From Bacteroidetes bacterium HGW-Bacteroidetes-2 (GTDB lineage: Bacteria; Bacteroidota; Bacteroidia; Flavobacteriales; Flavobacteriaceae): a DNA stretch of 64,000 bases. The stretch covers positions 124,001 through 188,000 of the forward strand of contig PHDJ01000001.1 in NCBI GenBank assembly GCA_002842575.1, in the 5' to 3' direction. Positions 27,547-37,693 of this stretch are shown in pieces (position 1 is the stretch's first letter; each line of letters begins with the position of its first letter). A program made the translations under genes and the position numbers. The notes beneath the pieces were generated by a model. The model was not told where the DNA came from, did not search any database, and was given only the letters and a program-made list of their open reading frames with translations.

Positions 27547-30072
27547 TTACTTGTTTAAATATATATATCCGGTTTTTGGTTTTTCTTCTTGAAAAGTAAT
27601 TACATAGTAATAGTTGCCAATTGGCAGCAATTCGCCATTATCACTTTGTCCACACCATTGGTCAACATAATTAGCTTGTTCAAAGACAATGCTTCCATAC
27701 CGATTAAAAATTGAAAGTTTTGTAATACTTGATTTATCGTTTAAGAATTGTAGGTCGAAGCAGTCATTTAAGCCATCTCTATTTGGTGAAATTCCCTGGG
27801 AAATTATACAATTTTCATTGGCATAAAAATTAACTTCAACGTCCTCTGAAGTAATACAACCGTTATCATTTACTTCAACGGCATAAATGCCTGCTTCGGT
27901 AACATCAAGTGTGCTAGCGTTTTCATTTAAAATTACCCCACCGTTAAAAAACCAAATAAAGGTTAGTTGGCCCGAAGATTCATTTTGTGGTTGTGCATTT
28001 AAAGTTAAAATATCTTGAGCACATTTTAATAAACTTGTGCCAAGATTTACTAGGGGAAGTTCTCTAAAGTTTACCTCTATAGTATCCGTTTGTGTGCAAC
28101 CAAAATAGGAAACATCTACACTATAGGTTCCGGATGTAGTAACTGTAATACTGAAAGTAGTTTGCCCTGTATTCCATAAATAAGTTGCATCTGAAGGGTT
28201 AATGCCTTCCACTAAGGGAACTATTTCAAAAGAAGTTGCATCACAAGGAAAAACATCTGCTCCTAAGTTTACAGAAAATTGTACAAATGTTACAGAAACT
28301 GTTTCCGTAATTGTACATCCTAAATCAGTAGTTACTTCAACAGTATATATGCCATTTTCAGTGATTTCAAGAGTGGCTTGTGTAGCGCCTGTAATGAGTG
28401 TTCCATTAAAATACCATTGGTAAAATAATTCATTAAAGATATTATTGTTTTCAGGTGTGGCATCTAAAATTTTAAATAACGCATCACATTCTAAAAGTTC
28501 ATCACCCAAGTCTAAAATTGGTGAGGGAATAAAATCAACTTGGATATCATCGGTTTTAGTGCATTCTAAGTATGAAACTACAACACTATAATTTCCTGAA
28601 GTGATTACAAAAATGCTGGGAGTGGTTTCTCCTGTGCTCCATAAATAAGTAACTTCAGAAGGGTCAATTCCTTCAATTAAGGGCACTATTTCATAAGGAA
28701 TAGAATCGCAAGGAGTTACATCTTCACCTAGACTTACTGAAAAATCTGGGATTAGAACAGAAATACTATCTGTCACGACACACCCTAAATCGGTTGTTAC
28801 TTCAACTGAATATACTCCTATTTCAGATACTAGTAGTGTTGCTTCTGTAGCTTCTACAAGTATTTCGTCATTTAAAAACCACTGGTAAAATATGGCGTCA
28901 AAATCATTACTATTTAAGGGAGTGGCATCTAATAAAGCTGTTACTTCGTTACAAACTAAAATATCTTCTCCTAGTTCAACGATAGGCGAGGTTTTAAACT
29001 CGACAATAATTTCATCTGTTATAATACAGTCAGGAGCATCTGGATTCACGATTTCTACCCCATAAGTACCAGCAACTGTTACCAATAAGGTGCTTCCTGT
29101 TTCCCCTTCTAGGATAACTCCATTGAAATACCAAGTAATAATAGAGCTCTCACTCGTTTCAACAGTTAATAAAATTTCATCCCCGTCACAAGGTGCGTTT
29201 CCATTTTGAATTGTAAGATCTTCCCCTAGGTCTGCATTACCAATAAAGAAACTTCCACCTTCTAAAAAAACTGCGGAGTTAAAAGCTGTATCATTTCTAT
29301 CGGCTATCACCAATTTCATCCTATACTGTGTATTAGGTGTTACAAAAGACCAAGCTTGCATCAAAACAGTATGCCCATTAAAGTTGATTGGTGATTGTAC
29401 ATCAGGCAATCCATTTGGCGTTCCGTAAAACACATCAAAAAACTCTGGATTCACAGAACCACAGCTACTATTATACAATTGATCACGAATGGTAATGACT
29501 GAAATAGGGTCGTTAGTATCCGGCACAATGGCAAGGTTTGTTACTTCACCTGTGCCAACCTCTGTTAGAAAAAAAGCAAATGCATCGGAAAAGTCACATT
29601 GAAATATGCCGTACTCATTAGATGCAAATACAAAATTAAAACTGATCGAGTCTGTTAATGGTCTAAAGTCAAATTCTAGGATAGAGGCGTCGTTATAGGA
29701 AGTTAGTCCTGGGTCAATTCCTAATCCTTGAATATAATTAAACAACTGTTGGTCACCAGGCCACCCACCACCACCTTGAGTACCACCATTTGGCCCTGGT
29801 GCTTCATTTACTGCGCCAGTCATTAAAATAACGCCGTTATCAATTGGAAAATTTGAATTCGTATTTTCAAAATAACCAATGCCATTTAAGTTTCCAAAAT
29901 TCGTTCCTGTAACTCCTACAATATTTTCAACAATGGCACAAGGTGAATTGATTAATACTTGTGTTACTAACTCCTCGTGGGTAAATTGGGTTGTTGATGT
30001 TGTAATATATGGTTGCGCATTTCCAAAAAGGAAAATAAAAAATGCGCAAACCAACAAGTTGAAATTTTTCAT
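27547..30072 (-). CDS. Large surface protein: choice-of-anchor L, Ig-like repeats, T9SS type B C-terminal domain
   Basis: 841 residues with signal peptide ending FGNAQ. Residues about 25-275 look like a choice-of-anchor L domain (GVILMTGAVNEAPGPNGG, FVFASNEYGIFQCDFSDAFA). Residues 285-750 are Ig/PKD-like repeats, two of which form a pair (363-516) duplicated at 517-670. Residues 755-841 form a gliding-motility-type C-terminal domain (ISPNRDGLNDCFDL, LSIFNRYGSIVFEQ, GNYYYVITFQ). This domain directs type IX secretion and PorP/SprF-dependent surface attachment. It is second in a four-gene operon. A role in adhesion or gliding is inferred. Confidence 0.9.
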   Translation of the reverse strand: MKNFNLLVCAFFIFLFGNAQPYITTSTTQFTHEELVTQVLINSPCAIVENIVGVTGTNFGNLNGIGYFENTNSNFPIDNGVILMTGAVNEAPGPNGGTQGGGGWPGDQQLFNYIQGLGIDPGLTSYNDASILEFDFRPLTDSISFNFVFASNEYGIFQCDFSDAFAFFLTEVGTGEVTNLAIVPDTNDPISVITIRDQLYNSSCGSVNPEFFDVFYGTPNGLPDVQSPINFNGHTVLMQAWSFVTPNTQYRMKLVIADRNDTAFNSAVFLEGGSFFIGNADLGEDLTIQNGNAPCDGDEILLTVETSESSIITWYFNGVILEGETGSTLLVTVAGTYGVEIVNPDAPDCIITDEIIVEFKTSPIVELGEDILVCNEVTALLDATPLNSNDFDAIFYQWFLNDEILVEATEATLLVSEIGVYSVEVTTDLGCVVTDSISVLIPDFSVSLGEDVTPCDSIPYEIVPLIEGIDPSEVTYLWSTGETTPSIFVITSGNYSVVVSYLECTKTDDIQVDFIPSPILDLGDELLECDALFKILDATPENNNIFNELFYQWYFNGTLITGATQATLEITENGIYTVEVTTDLGCTITETVSVTFVQFSVNLGADVFPCDATSFEIVPLVEGINPSDATYLWNTGQTTFSITVTTSGTYSVDVSYFGCTQTDTIEVNFRELPLVNLGTSLLKCAQDILTLNAQPQNESSGQLTFIWFFNGGVILNENASTLDVTEAGIYAVEVNDNGCITSEDVEVNFYANENCIISQGISPNRDGLNDCFDLQFLNDKSSITKLSIFNRYGSIVFEQANYVDQWCGQSDNGELLPIGNYYYVITFQEEKPKTGYIYLNK
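28063..28986 (-). repeat. Tandem 462-bp duplication inside the surface-protein gene
   Basis: Residues 363-516 and 517-670 are two copies of a two-domain Ig-like pair. Corresponding blocks are EIVPLIEGIDPSEVTYLWST and EIVPLVEGINPSDATYLWNT, and YQWFLNDEILVEATEATL and YQWYFNGTLITGATQATL. The identity is visible at DNA level too. The boundaries are approximate. Confidence 0.75.
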
Positions 30073-30099
30073 TAGTTGTGAGGTTAGTTATTTCATACA

Positions 30100-32391
30100 C
30101 TAATTGGCATCTCTATTTATATATATCCATCCTGTTTTTTGTTTTCCATAAACAGAATCTAATCCTGAAAAATTAATTACATAAAAATAGGTTCCTGTTG
30201 GTAGTTTATCTCCATTATCGCTTTGCCCTACCCATTGGTTTGTGTAGTTAGATTGTTCATAAACAATTCCCCCTAATCGATTAAAGACTTGCAATTTATC
30301 TATACCGGTTCTGTTGGCAAGAAATGTAAGGTCTAGGTTATCATTAAATCCTGGAGATCCATCAGGAGAAAGTCCTTCTGAAATAACACAATTAAGCGTA
30401 AGTGCCTCTATTTCATCGGTTCCACGGCACTCTCCTTTTATAATTTCAACCCTGTAGGTGTCTGACAAGCTTGATGCTACGTCAGCTAGAGTTATGGTTA
30501 TAGTATTTGTGTTTTCGCCTGCTATTAGATTTCCATTTTTAAACCAAATATAGGTTACACCATCTTCAAAAGTAACTGCTGTTAGGGTTCTTGTTTCTGC
30601 CGTACAACCGCTGATGTTTTCTCCTAAAGTAACTACTAAATCTGATCTTGGTGAAATAACAATACTATCGGTTGCAGAGCATTGACCTATGGTTACTATA
30701 ACACTATAGGCTCCATTTTCTACGACTTCTAACGTTGCTAGAGTATTTGCTAATACCACACCATCTAAAAACCATTCAAAAGTTGCTAGTTGAGGATTGT
30801 AATTTGTTGGGGTAGCATCAAGAATAACTTGATTTTCAAAACAAGTTGCAAAGTCTTCCCCTAAATTAATTTCAATGGATGCACCTGGAGTAATACTAAT
30901 ATCCTGTTGTGCAGAACAAATCCCCACAGTAACTATTGCAGTATAAGATCCATAAGCAGTAACATTAAATGTTGCATCTGTAATTCCTGTATCCACTCCA
31001 TTAAACAGCCATTGGTAGGTGGCATCTAAGGGGTTATAATTTGATGGTGACGCATCAAGCGTTATGGGAGCTTCAAAGCAGGTTGCAAGATCTTCTCCCA
31101 AGTCAAAAATTGGATTTTCATTTAATTCGACAGAAACAGAGTCTGCTACCGTACAGCCTTCAAAAGATACTTCCACAGAATAAATTCCCGTTTGTGTAAC
31201 CGTAATAGTAGGTGTAGTTTCGCCTGTACTCCATAAATAAGTAACTGCTCCTGGGTCAGCACCAGTTATTGTAGGAACAATTTCATAGGTAGCAACTCCA
31301 CAAAAGGATTGGTCTGTCCCTAAATCAACCGTTACACCACTTTGAACAAAAACAGTTACGGTGTCTTCTAAAACCACAACTTCTCCATTACAGCCATTTG
31401 TATAGGTAACTCTTGCAGTATAGGTTTCTGACACCACTGGACTTACATTTATTGTAGGATTATTAGAAATAACATTTCCACCTGCATCTACCCATTCAAA
31501 AACATAGGTTGGTGCCCCTTGTGGTGCAAATTGCCATGCTTCATTGGTTGCTGTCCAAGGCGAATCAGAAGTGTTTCTTCCAGGCGGTACATAAGCAACC
31601 GTTCCTGCATTGTTTTGAATACCTAAAGCTGCATTACCACTATTCCAAGAAGGACAAACTGGTTTGTCCTGCATATAAATTTCTATAACATTAGAAAATT
31701 CATAAAACACTGCCATATGGGTAGCAAGCAAACTATTACAAGTAGAAGAAAACATAGGTACTTGATAGTAAGAAACCACTAAAACTCTATTTGGAAAAGT
31801 CCCCAACACTTCATAGCCTATTTCTTCGGTTGTAGAAACAGAAGGGTCAATATCGTGTACTGGAGTAAAAATATTTGCTTCGCCTAAAGTTGGGTTTGAA
31901 TTATTTGGCAGGTTTTCTGTAAAACTCCAACCATTTGATGTGTCTCCAGGATCCACATCAAATCGTAAAACTCCATTAGAACCAACTTGAAATTGGGTTT
32001 CTAAGTTTCCGAAAAAACAAAAATCAAAAGGTAAATTATCCACAGGTGACCATGCATCATCAATATTTGGGTTTAATGGATTTGCCAATCCATTAAAAGC
32101 AAAAGGAGGATTATATGGTATGGAGGTAACGGTGTATTGCTCACTAATTGTCTCAAATATTTCTAGAAAATTTGCCGTAAGATCTGCTGAATCTCCTGAT
32201 GCACAACCAATGGTTTGATCGAGCCCGGCATCTACAAACAAACTTCCTGGCCCCTGAGCATTAACTAAAGTTAGGTTGGCTAGAAAAAGAAAAGTGAAAA
32301 GGGATTTTAATACAAATGGAAGTGATTTTGTGTCGTTTTTTGGTTTGAAGAATTCAGCAAACCCAGAGAGGTTGCGTAGTTGTTTTTTCAT
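30100..32391 (-). CDS. Surface repeat protein with T9SS type B C-terminal domain
   Basis: 763 residues. The signal peptide has a long charged N-region and cleaves near LTLVNAQ (about residue 46). Residues about 55-345 form a unique N-terminal region (FDFCFFGNLETQFQVGSNGV, ALGIQNNAGTVAYVPPGRN). Ig-like modules fill about 350-665, with two closely similar copies (ATCFEAPITLDASPSNYNP and ATCFENQVILDATPTNYNP). The C-terminal domain (about 668-763) has SEGLSPDGSPGFNDNLDL and LQVFNRLGGIVYEQ and should target the protein to the type IX secretion system. It is first in the operon and shares modules with the next gene (EIVPTITGADPGAVTYLWST). Confidence 0.88.
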   Translation of the reverse strand: MKKQLRNLSGFAEFFKPKNDTKSLPFVLKSLFTFLFLANLTLVNAQGPGSLFVDAGLDQTIGCASGDSADLTANFLEIFETISEQYTVTSIPYNPPFAFNGLANPLNPNIDDAWSPVDNLPFDFCFFGNLETQFQVGSNGVLRFDVDPGDTSNGWSFTENLPNNSNPTLGEANIFTPVHDIDPSVSTTEEIGYEVLGTFPNRVLVVSYYQVPMFSSTCNSLLATHMAVFYEFSNVIEIYMQDKPVCPSWNSGNAALGIQNNAGTVAYVPPGRNTSDSPWTATNEAWQFAPQGAPTYVFEWVDAGGNVISNNPTINVSPVVSETYTARVTYTNGCNGEVVVLEDTVTVFVQSGVTVDLGTDQSFCGVATYEIVPTITGADPGAVTYLWSTGETTPTITVTQTGIYSVEVSFEGCTVADSVSVELNENPIFDLGEDLATCFEAPITLDASPSNYNPLDATYQWLFNGVDTGITDATFNVTAYGSYTAIVTVGICSAQQDISITPGASIEINLGEDFATCFENQVILDATPTNYNPQLATFEWFLDGVVLANTLATLEVVENGAYSVIVTIGQCSATDSIVISPRSDLVVTLGENISGCTAETRTLTAVTFEDGVTYIWFKNGNLIAGENTNTITITLADVASSLSDTYRVEIIKGECRGTDEIEALTLNCVISEGLSPDGSPGFNDNLDLTFLANRTGIDKLQVFNRLGGIVYEQSNYTNQWVGQSDNGDKLPTGTYFYVINFSGLDSVYGKQKTGWIYINRDAN

Positions 32392-32420
32392 AATATTATA
32401 TGGTTTAAATAACGAGTTGC

Positions 32421-32449
32421 CAAAGTAATAAAAAAAAATAGATTAACAA
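32421..32449 (-). promoter_or_regulatory. Probable promoter of the T9SS surface-protein operon
   Basis: On the minus strand TTG is followed by an 18-bp gap and TTACTTTG (7 of 8 matches to TAnnTTTG), 30 bp before the start codon. Confidence 0.45.
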
Positions 32450-32578
32450 TTAGTTAACAGTTTAAAAATACAAAAAAAGGCAACTTTTAAAAAAATAAAA
32501 TCAAAATTTACATTTTGTTTTATAAATAAATTAACAGATTAAACACTGTACAGCTATTTCCACATCATAACAAATGCC

Positions 32579-32586
32579 TAACTTTG
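32579..32586 (+). promoter_or_regulatory. -7 box TAACTTTG for hflX
   Basis: Exact TAnnTTTG match 16 bp before the hflX ATG. No clear -33 element was seen. Confidence 0.5.
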
Positions 32587-32602
32587 CTTTTCAAAACATT
32601 TT

Positions 32603-33814
32603 ATGATAGAAAAACTGGAAATAGAATATGAAAGAGCAATTCTTATTGGCTTAATCACACAAAACCAAGACGAAGTAAAAGCACTAGAATATCTTGACGA
32701 GCTTGAATTTTTGACCTACACAGCAGGTGGTGAAGTGATAAAACGCTTTATCCAAAAAATGCAAAAACCCAATCCAAAAACTTTTATAGGTGCTGGAAAA
32801 CTGGAGGAAGTGCGCATTTATGTGGAAGCAAACGATATTGGTACAGTAATTTTTGATGACGAACTCTCTCCTGCGCAACAAAAAAATATTGAAAAAATAC
32901 TAAATACCAAAATTATTGACAGAACCAATCTAATTCTGGATATTTTTGCACAACGCGCTCAAACTAGTTATGCAAGTACCCAAGTAGAATTAGCTCAATA
33001 TGAATACTTATTGCCTCGTCTTGCCGGAATGTGGACTCACTTAGAGCGCCAACGTGGGGGTATAGGAATGCGTGGTCCAGGGGAAACAGAAATCGAAACA
33101 GATAGACGTATCGTTCGTGATCGTATTGCATTATTGAAGGAAAAACTAAAAACCATAGACAAACAAATGGCGGTGCAACGAGGCAATCGTGGCGCGTTGG
33201 TACGTGTAGCTTTAGTGGGCTATACTAATGTGGGAAAATCAACCTTAATGAATGTTATCAGTAAATCAGAAGTATTTGCTGAAAACAAACTTTTTGCTAC
33301 TTTAGACACGACCGTTAGAAAAGTAGTTATTGGCAACCTTCCATTTCTGCTTACCGACACTGTTGGTTTTATTAGGAAGTTACCTACTCAATTAGTAGAA
33401 TCTTTTAAAAGCACGCTCGATGAGGTTCGTGAAGCAGACCTACTATTGCATGTGGTGGATATATCGCATCCCAATTTTGAAGACCACATTGCCTCTGTGC
33501 ATCAAACGTTAGACGAAATTGGCGGTAAAGACAAACCCATGTTAATGGTTTTTAACAAAATTGACGCCTACAAACAAGAAACTATTGCCGATGATGATTT
33601 GGTAACCGAAAAAACAACTGCACATAATACCTTAGAGGACTGGAAAAACACCTGGATGAACAAAGTAAATGGTGAAGCAGTATTTATTTCTGCTACTGAA
33701 AAAGAAAATCTAAATGAATTCAGAGAAAAAGTGTATGAATGGGTACGAGAAATTCACGTAAAACGATTTCCTTATAATAGTTTTTTATACCCTGATTTTT
33801 CTGAAGAAATGTAG
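32603..33814 (+). CDS. hflX: GTPase HflX
   Basis: 403 residues. HflX is a ribosome-binding GTPase that splits stalled or stress-damaged ribosomes. The N-terminal domain ends with the family motif RQRGGIGMRGPGETEIETDR. The G domain has P-loop GYTNVGKSTL (G1), DTVGFI (G3) and NKID (G4). The length and motif order match the family. It converges with the LD-carboxypeptidase gene, with 13 bp between them and no obvious terminator. It appears to be a single-gene unit with its own promoter. Confidence 0.96.
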   Translation: MIEKLEIEYERAILIGLITQNQDEVKALEYLDELEFLTYTAGGEVIKRFIQKMQKPNPKTFIGAGKLEEVRIYVEANDIGTVIFDDELSPAQQKNIEKILNTKIIDRTNLILDIFAQRAQTSYASTQVELAQYEYLLPRLAGMWTHLERQRGGIGMRGPGETEIETDRRIVRDRIALLKEKLKTIDKQMAVQRGNRGALVRVALVGYTNVGKSTLMNVISKSEVFAENKLFATLDTTVRKVVIGNLPFLLTDTVGFIRKLPTQLVESFKSTLDEVREADLLLHVVDISHPNFEDHIASVHQTLDEIGGKDKPMLMVFNKIDAYKQETIADDDLVTEKTTAHNTLEDWKNTWMNKVNGEAVFISATEKENLNEFREKVYEWVREIHVKRFPYNSFLYPDFSEEM

Positions 33815-33827
33815 TTTCATTCCATTT

Positions 33828-34730
33828 TTATTTTTCATAGGAAAATGTAATTTTTGTTTCCTGAACATTTAGTATCACTTCGCTTCCCATAATTAAGGAT
33901 CTATTATCCTCAATATGTCCCGCCGGAAAACCAAAACACACCGGAAATTCATGTCCAAAAATCGTTTCTAAAATGATCTCTTCTGCTGTTTTTCCATAAG
34001 GAATAACATTATCATTCATCTTAGTCATCCCTCCAACAATTAGTCCTGCAAGATTTTTAAAATAACCATTGCGTTTTAAATTTTGCATCATGCGATCTAA
34101 GTGATAAAAATATTCATCTATATCTTCTATAAATAAAATTTTTCCATCGGTTTGTATGGCAGTCAGACTTCCGCAAAGGGAATATAAAATAGACAAATTA
34201 CCCCCAACTAATTGTCCTCTCGCTATTCCCACTTTTGTTTGAGAATGCTTGGAATCATATTCAATACCGTATTTCTCTCCAAAAAGGGCCTTCCGAAGCG
34301 TTTCTCTGGAAACATCCGTTTTTTTATCAATCTCCAAAGGCATCTGCCCGTGAATGGTTTCAAAACCTAAATTGTGTAAATGACTGTGCAAAACAGTAAC
34401 ATCGCTATACCCAATAATCCATTTTGGTTTTTCTTTAAACGTTGTAAAATCTAACGCATCTATAATACGCACCGTACCATAGCCTCCTCTTGCACACCAA
34501 ATTGCTTTGATTTCTGGATTGTCAAGCATTTGCTGAAAGTCATTCGCTCTAAGCGCATCATTTCCAGAAAATTGATGTTCTTCAGTGCCTATCGTTTTCC
34601 CAATAACCGCTTCTAACCCCCAATTTTTTAAAAGCTCTAATGCCGGTTGTAATTCTTCTAAAAAAACTTTTCGCGCTGTGGAAACAATAGCTACTTTATC
34701 GCCATTTTTAAGATTCGGTGGTTTATTCAT
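33828..34730 (-). CDS. LD-carboxypeptidase (peptidase family S66)
   Basis: 300 residues. It removes the terminal D-alanine from murein tetrapeptides during cell-wall recycling. S66 marks are VAIVSTARKV at the N terminus, WCARGGYGTVRIIDALD, the nucleophile segment IIGYSDVTVLHSHLH (Ser), LFIEDIDEYFYHLDRMM (Glu) and CFGFPAGHIEDN (His). The catalytic Ser-Glu-His set is complete. No signal peptide is present, so it is cytoplasmic. Its start overlaps the end of the upstream lipoprotein gene by 8 bp, so the two are translated together. Confidence 0.94.
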   Translation of the reverse strand: MNKPPNLKNGDKVAIVSTARKVFLEELQPALELLKNWGLEAVIGKTIGTEEHQFSGNDALRANDFQQMLDNPEIKAIWCARGGYGTVRIIDALDFTTFKEKPKWIIGYSDVTVLHSHLHNLGFETIHGQMPLEIDKKTDVSRETLRKALFGEKYGIEYDSKHSQTKVGIARGQLVGGNLSILYSLCGSLTAIQTDGKILFIEDIDEYFYHLDRMMQNLKRNGYFKNLAGLIVGGMTKMNDNVIPYGKTAEEIILETIFGHEFPVCFGFPAGHIEDNRSLIMGSEVILNVQETKITFSYEK

Positions 34731-35343
34731 TGCCTAAATGATAAATAATTTTGCCAACAGTTAAATCCAAGGCATTCCATTCGTCAGGAGTTGGATAAAT
34801 AATGCCATCCCCATAAAATTTAGGATTTGGTTCTGCTGCTGGCTTCAAAAAAACACGCAACTTGCTGTTTTCTAAAGCACCACCATTCCAGTCCACCGCA
34901 CCACTGTAATCCCAACCAAAACCATAGACGTTTATCGCCTTCCCATTTCTTCGCACTAAATCCTCATAGGTTGAGCCAATTTTTATTCCCGAAGCGGTTG
35001 TCCAATCACCTTTTTGTGAAAAAACGATTTGATATAAATTTTCTCGTTCTGGAGACTCCCAAATTAAATGAATTTCATTTTTTGTTCTAGGATACAAAAC
35101 TGTAAAGGCTCGTTCTATTGAGCCTTCTTCAAAAAGACCCATTTCTTCTTTTTTAGCAGCATCAGGATACATTCTTTCTAATGCTTCTGCGGAAGTGTTT
35201 CGTGCAATTTTTTCCACAGTAAAGTTTTTAAAAAAAGCAATAGTACTAGTTTTGGCAGCAGTTTCAGAGGCTAAAGTTGTTTTTTTATTTCCTTTACAAG
35301 CAAAAAAAAGGCAAAGTATTCCTAATACAATACATTTTTTCAT
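34723..35343 (-). CDS. Small lipoprotein of unknown function upstream of LD-carboxypeptidase
   Basis: About 206 residues from MKKCIVLGILCLFFACKGNKK, a clear lipoprotein signal with the lipidated Cys at residue 16; the frame extends 13 codons upstream, but that would bury the signal. The mature part has no domain I recognise. It contains WESPERENLYQIVFSQKG and KIGSTYEDLVRRNGKAINVYG, reminiscent of flavobacterial proteins labelled only as hypothetical. It overlaps the LD-carboxypeptidase by 8 bp, so a cell-envelope role is a reasonable guess. Confidence 0.75.
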   Translation of the reverse strand: MKKCIVLGILCLFFACKGNKKTTLASETAAKTSTIAFFKNFTVEKIARNTSAEALERMYPDAAKKEEMGLFEEGSIERAFTVLYPRTKNEIHLIWESPERENLYQIVFSQKGDWTTASGIKIGSTYEDLVRRNGKAINVYGFGWDYSGAVDWNGGALENSKLRVFLKPAAEPNPKFYGDGIIYPTPDEWNALDLTVGKIIYHLGNE

Positions 35344-35432
35344 AGGTTGGTTGTTTGCTATAAAATTAGAAATAAATAACACAAATGACTTCCCTTTTGC
35401 AAGAAATTAACGTGAAATACGGTTGTGTTGCT

Positions 35433-35440
35433 TACATTTG
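35433..35440 (+). promoter_or_regulatory. -7 box TACATTTG for metG
   Basis: Exact TAnnTTTG match 25 bp before ATG 35466. Its position supports that start over the upstream ATG at 35385, which would lie before the promoter. Confidence 0.55.
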
Positions 35441-35465
35441 TACCTCTAAATTTAGTTTTTATTCC

Positions 35466-37547
35466 ATGACCACACCAAAACGTTATACCATTACCGCTGC
35501 TTTACCATACACTAACGGCCCAATTCATATAGGCCATTTGGCAGGGGTTTATGTTCCTTCAGATATTTATGCGCGGTACTTACGATTACAAGGAAAAGAT
35601 GTTGCTTATATCTGCGGAAGTGATGAGCACGGCGTTGCCATACCGATGAAAGCAAAAAAAGAAGGCGTTACCCCACAGGAAATCATCGACAAATACCACA
35701 GTATAATCAAAAAATCCTTTGTGGACTTCGGTATTACCTTTGACAATTACTCTCGTACCTCATCAAAAATACACCACGATACGGCATCCGAGTTTTTTAA
35801 AAAACTTTATGAAGACGGAAAATTTATAGAAGAAATTACCGAACAACTATACGATTCCGAAGCAGATCAATTTCTTGCCGATCGTTTTGTTACAGGTACT
35901 TGTCCAAAATGTGGGCACCTAGAAGCCTTCGGAGATCAATGTGAAAAATGTGGAACCTCCTTAAACGCAACAGACCTAATCAACCCAAAATCAACAATTT
36001 CAGGAAGTATTCCGGTATATAAAGCAACCAAACACTGGTTTTTACCTCTTCAAGATTATGAAGCGTTTTTGAAAGAATGGATTCTCGTAGGGCATAAAAA
36101 AGATTGGAAACCCAATGTTTACGGACAAGTAAAATCCTGGATTGACGATGGTTTGCGCCCTCGTGCTGTAACTCGCGATTTGGATTGGGGAATTCCTGTT
36201 CCATTAAAAGGTGCTGAAGGAAAAGTATTGTACGTTTGGTTTGATGCTCCTATTGGTTACATTTCTTCTACCATAGAATGGGCAGCACGCGAAGGTAAAG
36301 ACTGGAAGCCATACTGGAAAAATAACGACACAAAACTCGTGCACTTTATAGGAAAAGACAACATCGTTTTTCATTGTATCATTTTTCCTGCGATGCTTAA
36401 AGCAGAAGGAAGTTATATTTTACCCGAAAACGTGCCCGCTAATGAATTTTTAAACTTAGAAGGAAACAAACTCTCCACTTCAAAAAATTGGGCGGTTTGG
36501 CTGCATGAATATTTAGAAGATTTTCCCGGTCAGCAGGATGTTTTGCGATATGCTTTAACCGCAACAGCTCCTGAAACAAAAGATAACGACTTTACATGGA
36601 AAGATTTTCAGGCGAGAAATAATAATGAATTAGTCGCCATCTTCGGAAATTTCATTAACCGCGTGGCAGTACTTACCCATAAATATTATGATGGTCTAGT
36701 GCCAAAACCAGATGAATTTATTGATATAGACACCCAAACGTTAAATGAGCTACATGCCTATCCAGATGTTATTGCAAGTTCTATTGAACGCTACCGTTTC
36801 CGAGAAGCGCAAGCGGAATTCATGAATTTAGCCCGTTTAGGAAATAAATATTTAGCGGATGAAGAACCCTGGAAAACCATCAAAACCGATCAAGCTCGCA
36901 CACAAACAGTTATGTATGTGGCTTTGCAAATCGCTACAGCACTTGCTATTTTAGGCGAACCTTTTTTGCCATTTACCTCAAAAAAGCTCAAAACAATACT
37001 AAATTTAAATACCGAATCTGCTTCAACTAGATGGAAGGACGTTAAATGCAATAATGAATTACTACCTTTAGGTCATAAAATAGGTGAAGCCCAATTGCTT
37101 TTCTCAAAAATTGAAGACGAGCAAATACAACACCAAATAGACAAACTAGAAGCAACAAAAACTACCAATAGAATTGAAAAAAACATTTCTGAAAAACCAA
37201 AACTTATGCCACAAAAAGAAACCATAAATTTTGACGATTTCAACAAACTAGACATGCGTGTAGGAACCATCAAGGAAGCTGAAAAAATGCCAAAAGCAAA
37301 CAAACTACTTGTACTAAAAGTAGATACCGGACTGGATATAAGAACCATTGTTTCAGGTATTGCAGAGAGTTTTTCTCCTGAAGATGTTATTGGAAAACAA
37401 GTCACCGTTCTGATAAATCTTGCCCCAAGAGTACTTCGCGGGGTAGAGAGCCAAGGGATGATTCTAATGACCGAAAATGCAGAAGGCAAATTAGTTTTTC
37501 TTAACCCGGATACCGATGGCGTTGGAAATGGAATGACTATTAATTAA
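35466..37547 (+). CDS. metG: Methionyl-tRNA synthetase with C-terminal tRNA-binding domain
   Basis: 693 residues from ATG 35466 ([15 protein letters not shown]). The frame is open from 35385, but the promoter box lies after that point. It charges tRNA-Met. The Rossmann domain has PIHIGHLAG (HIGH motif) and a zinc knuckle CPKC...CEKC near residues 145-165. The KMSKS-type loop is KLSTSKNW. The anticodon-binding helices follow. The C-terminal 105 residues are an EMAPII/Arc1p-like OB domain ([34 protein letters not shown]) that aids tRNA binding and dimer formation. The gene stands alone. Confidence 0.97.
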   Translation: MTTPKRYTITAALPYTNGPIHIGHLAGVYVPSDIYARYLRLQGKDVAYICGSDEHGVAIPMKAKKEGVTPQEIIDKYHSIIKKSFVDFGITFDNYSRTSSKIHHDTASEFFKKLYEDGKFIEEITEQLYDSEADQFLADRFVTGTCPKCGHLEAFGDQCEKCGTSLNATDLINPKSTISGSIPVYKATKHWFLPLQDYEAFLKEWILVGHKKDWKPNVYGQVKSWIDDGLRPRAVTRDLDWGIPVPLKGAEGKVLYVWFDAPIGYISSTIEWAAREGKDWKPYWKNNDTKLVHFIGKDNIVFHCIIFPAMLKAEGSYILPENVPANEFLNLEGNKLSTSKNWAVWLHEYLEDFPGQQDVLRYALTATAPETKDNDFTWKDFQARNNNELVAIFGNFINRVAVLTHKYYDGLVPKPDEFIDIDTQTLNELHAYPDVIASSIERYRFREAQAEFMNLARLGNKYLADEEPWKTIKTDQARTQTVMYVALQIATALAILGEPFLPFTSKKLKTILNLNTESASTRWKDVKCNNELLPLGHKIGEAQLLFSKIEDEQIQHQIDKLEATKTTNRIEKNISEKPKLMPQKETINFDDFNKLDMRVGTIKEAEKMPKANKLLVLKVDTGLDIRTIVSGIAESFSPEDVIGKQVTVLINLAPRVLRGVESQGMILMTENAEGKLVFLNPDTDGVGNGMTIN

Positions 37548-37693
37548 GCGTTGCCGGTTGCCTGTTTCTGGATGCCTGTTCGGTATTTTCAGTATTATTA
37601 AGCATCCATTTTTCTACCTCAGATACCCCTAAGAGTTAATTACCTTATACTATTGTGCCACTTAGTGTTTAAATAAATCTCTAAATTAAAAAC

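Noticed and set aside
28063-28986. Repeated DNA as a mobile or CRISPR-like element
   Set aside because: It is in frame inside a coding region and encodes Ig-like domains; it is a protein-module duplication.
35385-35465. Upstream start for metG
   Set aside because: It lies upstream of the -7 box at 35433-35440, and the extra 27 residues do not resemble the MetG N terminus.
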